This document shows positions 1 through 8,101 of a stretch of 53,833 nucleotides of DNA, one piece after another; position 1 is the first letter of the stretch, and the number at the start of each line of letters is the position of its first letter. A program made the translations under genes and the position numbers. Under the pieces are notes generated by a model. The model was not told where the DNA came from. It did no database searches and saw only the letters and a list, made by a program, of their open reading frames with translations. Source of the stretch: Anaerolineae bacterium (lineage in GTDB: Bacteria; Chloroflexota; Anaerolineae; Aggregatilineales; J027); NCBI GenBank assembly GCA_019913005.1, contig JAIOHL010000129.1:1-53833 (forward strand), in the 5' to 3' direction.

Positions 1-129
1 ACCATCGAAACCTTCAACAGTCAGTTGGAGAAGATGGGGCTACAACGCTTGTATACCCGCACCAACGCTGGGTTCGACCTGAAAGTCCATGCCACTCTCT
101 TGGCTTTAGCTTTCATTAATTTACACTAG
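1..129 (+). mobile_element. C-terminal end of a DDE-type transposase (IS remnant or IS end, cut by the window edge)
   Basis: Frame 1 is open from the first base to a TAG at 127-129 and encodes 42 residues beginning TIETFNSQLEKMGLQRLYTR. An IET-F-SQL motif followed by a hydrophobic helix (LLALAFIN) close to the stop resembles the last DDE glutamate helix of IS982/IS5-like transposases. The family assignment is from memory of the motif only. The stop lies a few bases before the broken immunity-like gene on the other strand, so the right end of the element probably falls near 130-147. No terminal inverted repeat can be tested because the left end lies outside the window. Confidence 0.6.
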
Positions 130-132
130 CAA

Positions 133-252
133 TCAAGGTACTTTTTCAAAATATGGCAACACGTGTTCGGCACAGTCAGACGCAAACAAGCGTTGTTGCC
201 GTTTATCCATGTCGTCAATTAGCTTCGAAATATCTTCTAAAGCAATCTTCAT
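133..252 (-). pseudogene. 5' remnant of a putative immunity-protein gene, cut off by the IS
   Basis: On the minus strand an ATG at 252 is preceded by a good ribosome site (AGGGGATTTT directly upstream) and reads 39 codons to a TGA. The peptide starts MKIALEDISKLIDDMDKRQQ and continues with RLFASDCAEHVLPYFEK, which matches the N-terminal pattern (R-x-ALDCAE-VLP-FE) of proteins annotated as putative immunity protein (Imm5-like). These are normally well over 100 residues. The similarity stops after about 37 residues, just where the transposase end on the other strand begins. I read this as a gene interrupted by the element. The family name is from memory; the truncation is inferred. Confidence 0.5.
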
Positions 253-408
253 AAAATCCCCTAAGATGAGCATTTCTCAAGGATTGTTGGTGAAAGGACT
301 TGCTTAGTCTAAGGCTAACCGTGTACGATTAATTTTTCCACATCTCGTGTGGACTTGCTAGAGGTGCAATCCCACCGGACGGTAAACGGTCAGTTAGGAA
401 TTTTCATC

Positions 409-2157
409 ATGGTAGTTCAACAAGCGATCCAATCAATCTCACCAGCTTCTCCCCGTAATCGGGTTCAGGTCATTTTTAATGGGAATGGCAATGGAGCCAA
501 AGTCATTTATGAAGGCCCAATTGGCACCCCGCTCACGGATTTTTTTGCGACATGGGAAGATGAACTAAACCTCCCTACTGAAGATCGGGCAATCGCGGCG
601 GTGGTCGAAAATCGCCTGCGCGAGCTTACTGTGCCTGTTATCCGTGATGTCAGTGTCCAGCCGATTACCCTGCGTCACAGCGATGGCAGTCGCATTTATC
701 GTCGTACCCTATCGTTTTTGTTGGTGGTAGCCATTTACGAATGTTTCCCCGGCGCACAGGTCGCTATTGACCACTCCCTCCCAAGTGGGGCGTACTTCTG
801 CCATATGGTCAACCGCCAGCAATTAATAGCGGCGGAGTTGGCAATGGTCAAAGCCAAGATGCACGAAATCGCGCAAGCGGATGATCCCATCACCCGCCAA
901 AACATGGCACTTGATCAGGCCAAAGCCATTTTTGAATCGCGCAAGGACGCCGACAAACTCCGTCTGCTGACCATCCGTGAAGAAGATTATTTGAGCGTGT
1001 ATGAACTGCGCGGCTATGTAGATTACTTTTTTGGTTATATGGCCCCTTCGACGGGTTGCATCAAATGGTTCGACCTGATGCCCTATGGCGACGGGTTTGC
1101 CCTCATGTATCCCGTCCGCGAGAAATTGGGTGAAATGCCAAGTTATGTGGATTCCCCCAAAATGGCAGAGGTCTTTCACCAAACTGGGGAATGGCTCGAA
1201 TTGATGGGTGTGGAAGATGTGGGCCAACTCAATGAAGCTCTACTAAAAGGCCGTGCCCGCGAACTGGTCTTGGTCAACGAGGCCCTACACGAGCGCCATA
1301 TTGCCTCGATTGCCGCCACCATCGCCGAGCGTCATCATCAGGGGGTGCGAGTGGTCTTGATCGCTGGCCCGTCCTCATCGGGTAAGACCACTTTTTCCAA
1401 GCGCCTTGCCATTCAACTGATGACACATGGCCTAAAACCCTTTACCCTCGAAATGGACAACTACTTTGTTGACCGTGACCTCACCCCCGTTGATGATATG
1501 GGTGAATTTGACTTTGAAAGCATCAGGGCACTCAATGTCGAACGCCTGAACCGTGACCTGCTCAATTTGATTGCAGGCCGCCCCTCGCTTTTGCCAGTGT
1601 TTAGTTTCCACACGGGTACAGGTCAGGATGGCCCAACGGTCCAGCTTTCCCAAGACCATATCATTATTTTGGAAGGGATTCATGGTATGAACCCCGATCT
1701 GACGCCTGAAGTGCCGTCCCAAAATACCTATCGTATTTATGTTTCGGCGCTTACCCAGTTGAACATAGACCGCCACAATCGTGTCCCGACCACCGATATT
1801 CGTTTATTGCGACGCATTGTACGCGATGCTGCCACCCGCAATTACACTGCCGAAGACACATTGGGCCGCTGGCAAAGTGTCCGGCGTGGCGAAAAACGCA
1901 ACATTTTCCCCTATCAAGAAAATGCTGATGTCATGTTTAACTCGGCGCTGATTTATGAACTTTCGGTTATCCGTCGCCTCGCCGAACCGCTGCTGCTGCG
2001 TGTCAATCCCGACAGCATTTTGCGGGTTGAGGCCCATCGGTTGTTATCCTTTTTGCGTTGGGTGCGCGAGATGGATGCCGAATTTGTCCCCGATAATTCG
2101 TTGATGCGTGAATTTATCGGCGGCTCCATTTTGAAGGATTACCATCCCGGTAGTTGA
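409..2157 (+). CDS. Nucleoside (uridine-type) kinase with N-terminal tRNA-synthetase-like domain
   Basis: 582 residues from the ATG at 409, preceded by TTAGGAA; an earlier GTG at 349 has no ribosome site. The N-terminal half carries a TGS/threonyl-tRNA-synthetase-like region (HSLPSGAYFCHMV, then an REEDY segment), as in the long fused nucleoside kinases of Chloroflexota and Firmicutes. The C-terminal half is a phosphoribulokinase/uridine kinase domain. Its P-loop GPSSSGKT is at residues 320-327, followed by the substrate-side DNYFVDRD motif and a Walker B-like IIILEGIHGMN. The expected reaction is ATP-dependent phosphorylation of a nucleoside, probably uridine or cytidine, in the cytosol; the actual substrate cannot be read from sequence. 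It stands alone, 87 bp before ricT. The role of the synthetase-like half in this family is not settled. Confidence 0.85.
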   Translation: MVVQQAIQSISPASPRNRVQVIFNGNGNGAKVIYEGPIGTPLTDFFATWEDELNLPTEDRAIAAVVENRLRELTVPVIRDVSVQPITLRHSDGSRIYRRTLSFLLVVAIYECFPGAQVAIDHSLPSGAYFCHMVNRQQLIAAELAMVKAKMHEIAQADDPITRQNMALDQAKAIFESRKDADKLRLLTIREEDYLSVYELRGYVDYFFGYMAPSTGCIKWFDLMPYGDGFALMYPVREKLGEMPSYVDSPKMAEVFHQTGEWLELMGVEDVGQLNEALLKGRARELVLVNEALHERHIASIAATIAERHHQGVRVVLIAGPSSSGKTTFSKRLAIQLMTHGLKPFTLEMDNYFVDRDLTPVDDMGEFDFESIRALNVERLNRDLLNLIAGRPSLLPVFSFHTGTGQDGPTVQLSQDHIIILEGIHGMNPDLTPEVPSQNTYRIYVSALTQLNIDRHNRVPTTDIRLLRRIVRDAATRNYTAEDTLGRWQSVRRGEKRNIFPYQENADVMFNSALIYELSVIRRLAEPLLLRVNPDSILRVEAHRLLSFLRWVREMDAEFVPDNSLMREFIGGSILKDYHPGS

Positions 2158-2244
2158 GAGAAATATTGCGCCGCCTGTGATACCATAGTAGGCGTTGCAC
2201 CATTTAGATAAATGACTCTGTAGTGGATGTAAAGGTTTAATACA

Positions 2245-3555
2245 ATGTCGGCTGCACCAGAGCAAATAGTCGTTGCTCACCCTTCAACCCATGTGGTTGG
2301 GGTGCGCTTTCAAAAACTTGGCAAACTCTATCACTTTGATTACAGTGATTTTTCTGAGGTTCGTAATGCCGATTATGTCATCGTCGAGACCGTGCGCGGT
2401 CAGCAAATCGGCCAAATTATGGGATTTATCGAACGCGAGGATGGGAAACGCGCCTATAAACCCATTTTGCGTCCTGCCACCCCACGAGATTTGTTGATTA
2501 AGCAGCAGTTACAATCCAGAGAAGTCTCTGCCCTGATTGATTGCCGTGAACTGGCTTCCCAAATCGGTGGGTTTGAAGAAGTCAAATTTGTCGCCGCCGA
2601 ATACAGCTTTGATGGCACCAATGTCGGGATTCTCTATTCCAGCGAAGCCCCATTCAGTGGTGGCCGTTTGCGTTCGGAACTCCAAAAACGTCTGCGCTCT
2701 ACTATCGAGTTTCGACAAATTGGCCCGCGTGATGTGGCCCGCATTTTGGGAGGGCAGGGTGCTTGTGGTGGCCCGCGCTGTTGCAGCACCTTCCTAACCG
2801 AATTCAGTCCCATCTCAATCAAGATGGCAAAGGCACAGGGTGTCCCATTAACCCCCACCGAAATTACGGGCATGTGTGGCCGCCTGCGTTGCTGCTTGAT
2901 TTACGAATACGAGCAGTATGTCGAAGCCCGCAAACAACTCCCCAAGAAAAATAAACTGGTCGGTACGCCCTTTGGCGAAGGCCGCGTATTGGAGGTGTTC
3001 CCGCTGCGTGATGGTGTTGCGGTTCGCTTTGATAGCGAAGACCAAATAGATCGTTTTGTCGCCCGCGAAGAACTCATCCCACTGGATGAATTTCGTGCCC
3101 TCAAAGCCAAAGCGGAACAGGGCTGTACCAAAAATGAAAGCGGTAGCTGCGATTGTGGCGCTCGTCGTCCCAAATCTGCTACTGGTGATCTGGCCGCCGC
3201 CTTAGAATTGGCCCACCCCCCCCGCCGTGAACCGCTACCGCCAGACGAAGATCAGGATGAGATGGATGGTGAGGCAGTTCATTTGCCAGAGCCACGCCCT
3301 GCTCGTGAGTCGCGCCATCATCGGGAACGCCGTCCCCGCCATGCCAAACCCCACCCCGAACAAAACGCCGCACCAAATAATGCGGCGACGACGGGTCAAC
3401 CCACTCCCCAAGCCCGTGCTGAGGGTCAATCCGACAATAATAAGCAGGGCCAGCCGAATCAGGGTCAGCGCTCCGGTCATAGTCGCAACCGTCATCGTCG
3501 GCGCGGTGGAAATCGTAATCAAAATCAACCGCCCAAAGGGGATAGCCCATCATGA
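2245..3555 (+). CDS. ricT: RicT/PSP1-domain protein (YaaT homologue) with long basic tail
   Basis: 436 residues. The PSP1 domain (about 15-285) carries the two RicT cysteine clusters, CGGPRCC (C174, C179, C180) and GMCGRLRCC (C211, C216, C217). In Bacillus these residues help the RicA-RicF-RicT complex bind Fe-S clusters and support RNase Y-dependent mRNA processing. No RicA or RicF partner lies nearby. After residue 285 there is an extra cysteine group (C294, C302, C304), then a disordered tail rich in Pro/Glu and later Arg/His/Asn that could bind RNA. The ATG at 2245 has only a weak AAAGG upstream. The stop overlaps the next start (ATGA), so translation of the deacetylase is probably coupled. 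The family is sure; the tail function is inference. Confidence 0.9.
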   Translation: MSAAPEQIVVAHPSTHVVGVRFQKLGKLYHFDYSDFSEVRNADYVIVETVRGQQIGQIMGFIEREDGKRAYKPILRPATPRDLLIKQQLQSREVSALIDCRELASQIGGFEEVKFVAAEYSFDGTNVGILYSSEAPFSGGRLRSELQKRLRSTIEFRQIGPRDVARILGGQGACGGPRCCSTFLTEFSPISIKMAKAQGVPLTPTEITGMCGRLRCCLIYEYEQYVEARKQLPKKNKLVGTPFGEGRVLEVFPLRDGVAVRFDSEDQIDRFVAREELIPLDEFRALKAKAEQGCTKNESGSCDCGARRPKSATGDLAAALELAHPPRREPLPPDEDQDEMDGEAVHLPEPRPARESRHHRERRPRHAKPHPEQNAAPNNAATTGQPTPQARAEGQSDNNKQGQPNQGQRSGHSRNRHRRRGGNRNQNQPPKGDSPS

Positions 3556-4280
3556 CCTCTCTTGCCAGCCAATACCCGATTCCCAAAAAGGTCTTGGCGA
3601 TTTTTGCTCACCCCGATGATGCCGAATTTTTCTCTGGCGGAACGTTAGCACGTTGGGCATCCGAGGGGGCGCAGATCACCCTCTTTTTGTTGACCAGTGG
3701 TGATAAGGGCACTGGGGATCGCCAGATGATTCCTTCTCAATTAGTCGCTACCCGTGAGGCCGAAACCCGTGCTGCCGCCGCGCAGTTAGGCTTTCACAAT
3801 GTCATTTTCCAGCGGATGTCGGATGGAGAACTCGAACCGACCTTGAGTATGCGACGCGCCATTGTCCGCATGATTCGCATGAAACAGCCGGATACCGTGC
3901 TGAGTAGCGACCCCATGACCCGTTGGCGCAGCAATCGTCGTCTCAATCATCCCGACCATTGGATTGTTGCGACGGAGGTCATGAACGCCGTTTATCCTGC
4001 TGCCCGTGACCACCTCAATTTCCCTGAACTGCTCTATGACGAGGGCCTTGAGCCGCATATTGCCCGTTATCTCTATCTAGCCCTGCCCACCGAACCCAAT
4101 TTGCGGATTGAGACCACGCACTTCCAAGCACAAAAACTAAATGCCCTGCGTGAACATCGTAGCCAAATCAAAGATTTTGAAGGGTTAAGAGCACGTCTGG
4201 AAAAACAGTTGGATCTGTCGCTTTCAAACCCCCAAATGCCGCGTTATGCCGAATATTTCCGGCTAATGTTGTTGGATTAG
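3552..4280 (+). CDS. PIG-L/LmbE family zinc-dependent deacetylase
   Basis: 242 residues, starting at an ATG whose last two bases belong to the ricT stop (ATGA overlap). The N-terminal signature AHPDDAEF (residues 19-26) supplies the first zinc ligands and catalytic Asp. A later NHPDH supplies the third zinc histidine. Family members remove N-acetyl groups from GlcNAc-containing small molecules, including the GlcNAc-inositol/malate precursors of mycothiol and bacillithiol, and from antibiotics or lipids. No thiol-cofactor synthesis gene is adjacent, so the substrate is open. It is soluble with no signal peptide. It is followed after 11 bp by the M20 amidohydrolase, so the two are probably co-transcribed. 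Confidence 0.88.
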   Translation: MTSLASQYPIPKKVLAIFAHPDDAEFFSGGTLARWASEGAQITLFLLTSGDKGTGDRQMIPSQLVATREAETRAAAAQLGFHNVIFQRMSDGELEPTLSMRRAIVRMIRMKQPDTVLSSDPMTRWRSNRRLNHPDHWIVATEVMNAVYPAARDHLNFPELLYDEGLEPHIARYLYLALPTEPNLRIETTHFQAQKLNALREHRSQIKDFEGLRARLEKQLDLSLSNPQMPRYAEYFRLMLLD

Positions 4281-4291
4281 GAGAGAATCTT

Positions 4292-5473
4292 TTGCGCTCG
4301 TATCGGAACGAAGTCGAAGTTCTACGTGAACAATTGGTAGCATGGCGACGCGATTTCCACCAACATCCCGAAGTCGCCTTTGAGGAAGTCCGCACTTCTC
4401 AAAAAGTGGCCGAAATCCTGACCGAATTGGGCCTTGAAGTCCAATATGGGGTCGGCAAGACGGGTGTAGTTGGGATATTGGAGGGCACAGGCGACGGCCC
4501 AACCATACTCGTTCGCGCCGATATGGACGCCCTACCGATCCAAGAGGAAAATAACGTCCCCTATAAATCGCAGACCATCAATCGGATGCACGCCTGCGGA
4601 CATGATGGACATACCGCCATCGCCTTGAGTGTTGCCAAGATTTTAGCGGGTCGCCGTGACCAGATGAACGGCGCAATCAAGTTTGTATTTCAGCCCGCCG
4701 AAGAAATTGCCGCCGGGGCAAAGGCCATGATTGATGACGGGGTGATGGAAGGACTAAAACCCGATGTCTCACTCGGCCTGCATCTCTGGAATGATATGCC
4801 AGTGGGTCGCGTCGCGGTGACTCGTGGCCCTGCGATGGCCTCGTCTGATAGTTTCCATTTGTGGATTGAAGGCCGAGGTGGGCATGGTGCGTCTCCCCAT
4901 CAAACCCATGACCCCATCCTCGCCGCTGCTCAAATCATTACCGCCGTCCAATCGGTTGTCAGCCGCAATCTGCCACCATTGGATGCCGGGGTGTTGTCTT
5001 GTACCATGATTCGTGCCGGCGATGCCTTTAATGTCATTCCGTCGGAAGTCGAAATCCGAGGCACCATACGGAGTTATAAAAACGAAATCCGTGACCTCAT
5101 CGTGACTCGATTTGAGGCCCTTGCGACGGGTATTGCCCAAGCGATGGGTTGCACGGCACGCCTTGAATTCTTCGAGAAAACCCCGCCGCTGGTCAACGAC
5201 CTTGCCATTGGCGAACGGCTGCGGCACGGGTTTGGGCAAATTGACAACTCGCTTGAAATTGTCGACGATGTGCGGACAATGGGCGCTGAAGATATGGGCT
5301 TTTTCTTGGAGCGTGCTCCCGGCGTGTATTTTTTCGTGGGGTCGGCCAACGCCAGCCGGGGATTAGATTATCCCCATCATCACCCCCGTTTTGATGTAGA
5401 TGAAGAAGCACTCGTCATTGGGGCTTCCCTGTTAACGGCAGCCGTAGCGGATTATGTCATACCCGGCCAATAG
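4292..5473 (+). CDS. M20-family metal-dependent amidohydrolase (N-acyl amino acid hydrolase type)
   Basis: 393 residues from a TTG start. The start is supported by AGGAGA seven bases upstream and by absence of an earlier Met. Metal-binding elements are visible: ADMDALP (77-82), HACGHDGH (H100, C102, H104) and the catalytic/ligand pair PAEE (E137, E138). A later GHGASPHQTHDP segment marks the dimerisation lid. Length and motifs fit the hippurate hydrolase/IAA-amino-acid hydrolase/N-acyl-L-amino-acid amidohydrolase group, which release free amino acids from N-acyl conjugates in the cytosol. The substrate cannot be read from the sequence. The 3' end overlaps the next gene by 20 bp, which suggests an operon with the deacetylase upstream and the GGCT fusion downstream. 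Confidence 0.9.
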   Translation: MRSYRNEVEVLREQLVAWRRDFHQHPEVAFEEVRTSQKVAEILTELGLEVQYGVGKTGVVGILEGTGDGPTILVRADMDALPIQEENNVPYKSQTINRMHACGHDGHTAIALSVAKILAGRRDQMNGAIKFVFQPAEEIAAGAKAMIDDGVMEGLKPDVSLGLHLWNDMPVGRVAVTRGPAMASSDSFHLWIEGRGGHGASPHQTHDPILAAAQIITAVQSVVSRNLPPLDAGVLSCTMIRAGDAFNVIPSEVEIRGTIRSYKNEIRDLIVTRFEALATGIAQAMGCTARLEFFEKTPPLVNDLAIGERLRHGFGQIDNSLEIVDDVRTMGAEDMGFFLERAPGVYFFVGSANASRGLDYPHHHPRFDVDEEALVIGASLLTAAVADYVIPGQ

Positions 5474-6653
5474 TTCAGATCAATACCCTTTTTTTTTCTA
5501 TGGCACGCTCCGGCACAGCCAAGAAAATTATGTATTTTTACGGGGGCGCACGGTTTATGAACAGTCTGCCTCCGCGCATGGCATGACCCTCTTTTCGATG
5601 CGGTCATACCCGGTCATGACGACGGGCAGCAAGTCCGTGCGCGGGGAATTGATGATTATCCACCCCCGTTTTTATTATGACATGTTGGGTGAATTAGATC
5701 GCATGGAGGGCTTCAATCCTCATCATCCTGATGATTGTTTATTTCGACGTGAACTCATCACTGTAGAGACAGAAGCTGGGGCTGCGATTTCGGCGTGGGC
5801 CTACATGGGCAATGATGAAATGGTCAAGCGCCTCACCCTTGAAGAAGTCCCGGATGGCGATTGGGATTTATTTTTGCTGCGCCAGATGAAGGGGACACGC
5901 CTTGAAAAATTTTTGCCCCCCGGTAAGTTAGAAGCAGCAGAAAAAGTTGCACAGGGAAAAGAGAAAGAACGAAGTAACGGGATGCCTCAATCGAGTATTT
6001 TTCGGTGGCGCGAAGGCGAAGGCTGGCTGGTGCTGGCAGGCGGTGGTGATGCCCGCACACAGGATGCCGTTGAGATTCTATCCGAAGTATTGGCCCGCAC
6101 ACTTTCAGAAGGCCCTCTCGCCTATATTTGGGCCGCCAGCGATGTTGAAGAGGCCGATAATTTTTTGGCATGGGTCGGCGAACTCGGTGGCCGCACGGGC
6201 TATTTAATGGATGTCGCCGCCGAAGACCCCGAATTTGTGATGCAGCAGTTGAGTGAGGCCGGCATTATCATTTTAGGCGACGGCCCGAACCTTGAGAGCC
6301 TGCGTTCAGCGTTGACAGGCGCGGCGATGGCGGGTATTCGTCAAGCCTATGATGCTGGCGCGACCATTTTAGGCATTGGTGCGGGTGCGGAGGTGATGGG
6401 TTATGCCATTTTGGATGGGCAGGAAAGCCAGCGCGGATTTAATTGGCTGGAACAAGCCCTCGTCCTGCCCAATTATGATGAGCAGCAGGCCGATTTGATG
6501 CACCGTTTCCTCGCTGAATATCCCGATACCTATGGCTTGGGCCTAACACAAGGGTCTGCCGTCGCGTTTTTGCCAACAGGTGCGGTTGAGGTCTGGGGCA
6601 ACAAGCGCATTGTCGTTTCCCTCGGCAAAGGCATGACCCGCAGTGGGGAATAA
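5454..6653 (+). CDS. Fusion of a GGCT/AIG2-like domain with a serine-less S51/glutamine-amidotransferase-like domain
   Basis: 399 residues. Residues 11-130 look like a gamma-glutamylcyclotransferase (AIG2-like) domain: the YGTLR motif is at 16-20, with an SVRGEL strand and a LGELDRMEGF segment. After a charged linker (about 155-180), residues 185-399 resemble the peptidase S51/cyanophycinase fold: GWLVLAGGGDARTQDA, YIWAASD, IIILGDG, then GIGAGAEVMG. In active S51 enzymes the last motif reads G-x-S-A-G-A with the serine nucleophile; here that position is G309, so this half is probably not a protease. The gene starts inside the end of the M20 gene. A role in gamma-glutamyl or N-acyl peptide turnover is possible from its neighbours but unproven. 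Confidence 0.7.
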   Translation: MSYPANSSDQYPFFFYGTLRHSQENYVFLRGRTVYEQSASAHGMTLFSMRSYPVMTTGSKSVRGELMIIHPRFYYDMLGELDRMEGFNPHHPDDCLFRRELITVETEAGAAISAWAYMGNDEMVKRLTLEEVPDGDWDLFLLRQMKGTRLEKFLPPGKLEAAEKVAQGKEKERSNGMPQSSIFRWREGEGWLVLAGGGDARTQDAVEILSEVLARTLSEGPLAYIWAASDVEEADNFLAWVGELGGRTGYLMDVAAEDPEFVMQQLSEAGIIILGDGPNLESLRSALTGAAMAGIRQAYDAGATILGIGAGAEVMGYAILDGQESQRGFNWLEQALVLPNYDEQQADLMHRFLAEYPDTYGLGLTQGSAVAFLPTGAVEVWGNKRIVVSLGKGMTRSGE

Positions 6654-6685
6654 ATTTATTAGTCAAAAGCAAAAAGAGAGGCAAG

Positions 6686-7975
6686 ATGCCAGTTACGATT
6701 TTGGTAGGGGCGCAGTGGGGCGATGAGGGCAAGGGCCGTGTAGTAGATTGGCTGGCCCGCGATTCCGATATTGTGGCGCGTTATGCAGGCGGCGACAACG
6801 CCGGACACAGCGTTACCCTCGGCGAAACCCTCTACAAATTACATCTTATCCCTTCCGGCATTTTGAACGAAGGCGTGGTCTGCATTTTGGGTCACGGTAT
6901 GGTCATCAACCCCAAAAAGTTATTAGATGAACTCAAATATTTGGCGGATCGTGGTATTCATGTCACCCCAGACCGCCTGTTGATTAGTGAACGTGCCCAC
7001 ATCATCACCCCGGCACATATCGCACTCGATGGGGCAAGCGAAGACTCTCTCGCCGGAGATTCGATTGGCACAACGCGACGTGGCATCGGCCCTGCCTATA
7101 CCGACAAAGTGCGCCGTTCGGGGATTCAAGCCCACGCCATGTGTGACATTGAAGGATTTGCCGATCAGATTCATCGCCAAGTCGCTGCTACCAATCAAGT
7201 CTTGGAGGGCATCTATCATCGTACCCCCCTCGACGCACAGACCATCGCCGCCGAATATGTCGAATATGCCCGTCAAATTCAGCCCTTTATTACGAACACC
7301 GTTGCCTATCTGCACCGTGCCCTGCAAAACGGCCAGCGCATTTTGTGTGAAGGGGCACAGGGCACACTGCTCGATGTGGATTTGGGTCACTATCCCTTTG
7401 TAACCAGTTCATCCCCTGCCGCCGCTGGCGCATTAACGGGTTTGGGTTTTGGTCCAACCGTTGTCAATCGCGTGGTGGGTGCAGCCAAATCCTTTAGCAC
7501 ACGGGTCGGTGCTGGTCCAATGCCGACTGAACTGCATGACGAATTAGGAGATCGTCTGCGTGGCACGGGGGATAAGCCGTGGGACGAATATGGCACGACC
7601 ACAGGCCGCCCCCGTCGCTGTGGCTGGTTGGACATCGTCGCCCTGCGATACGCCGTCCAAGTCAACGGCTTGACCGAACTTGTCCTTACCAAATTGGACG
7701 TGTTAAGCGGCTTTGAGACTTTGAAAATCGCCACTGCTTATCAGATGGGAGATCGTCGAATGACTGACCTGCCCGCCAGCCTGCTCGATATGGAATTGGT
7801 CACACCCGTCTATGAAACCCTGCCGGGGTGGTCAAAGGATATAATGAATGTACGGCGCTGGGAAGATTTACCCATTAACGCGCGTGGTTATGTCAAGCGA
7901 ATTGCCGAATTGCTGGGTATCCCGGTCACCATGATTAGTGTTGGCCCGGAACGTGACCAGATGGTATTGTTATAA
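6686..7975 (+). CDS. purA: Adenylosuccinate synthetase
   Basis: 429 residues, the usual length. The ATG at 6686 follows AGAGAGGCAAG. The enzyme joins IMP and aspartate with GTP hydrolysis, the first step from IMP to AMP. The GTP-binding GDEGKG is at residues 12-17, the catalytic Asp lies in the same segment (WGDEGKG), and the catalytic histidine is in DNAGHS (H41). Further family blocks include GTTRRGIGPAY, EGAQGTLLDVD and TTTGRPRRCGWLD. There is only a 32-bp gap after the GGCT fusion, so it may end that operon. A hairpin at 7981-8006 follows the stop. Confidence 0.97.
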   Translation: MPVTILVGAQWGDEGKGRVVDWLARDSDIVARYAGGDNAGHSVTLGETLYKLHLIPSGILNEGVVCILGHGMVINPKKLLDELKYLADRGIHVTPDRLLISERAHIITPAHIALDGASEDSLAGDSIGTTRRGIGPAYTDKVRRSGIQAHAMCDIEGFADQIHRQVAATNQVLEGIYHRTPLDAQTIAAEYVEYARQIQPFITNTVAYLHRALQNGQRILCEGAQGTLLDVDLGHYPFVTSSSPAAAGALTGLGFGPTVVNRVVGAAKSFSTRVGAGPMPTELHDELGDRLRGTGDKPWDEYGTTTGRPRRCGWLDIVALRYAVQVNGLTELVLTKLDVLSGFETLKIATAYQMGDRRMTDLPASLLDMELVTPVYETLPGWSKDIMNVRRWEDLPINARGYVKRIAELLGIPVTMISVGPERDQMVLL

Positions 7976-7980
7976 ACCAT

Positions 7981-8018
7981 AGTCCACAGCGGTTCTCATG
8001 TGGACTGACCCGCTTTTT
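7981..8018 (+). terminator. Probable rho-independent terminator after purA
   Basis: An 8-bp perfect stem (AGTCCACA at 7981-7988, TGTGGACT at 7999-8006) with a 10-nt loop lies six bases after the purA stop. A run of five T follows at 8014-8018, seven bases after the stem, which is a little far for an ideal terminator. Confidence 0.55.
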
Positions 8019-8021
8019 ACG

Positions 8022-8046
8022 CTAAATTCAGCACGGTGGCTTTAGC
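8022..8046. repeat. Dispersed 25-bp intergenic repeat, copy 1
   Basis: The segment beginning CTAAATTCAGCACGG and ending GCTTTAGC matches the segment at 10058-10082 at 21 of 25 positions without gaps. Both lie in non-coding spacers that flank the receptor/histidine kinase pair. Confidence 0.5.
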
Positions 8047-8101
8047 CCCGTGGTCTAATAGCTCAATCTACTTAGAAACCGCTATAAAAGGGGGAGGGGA
8101 G

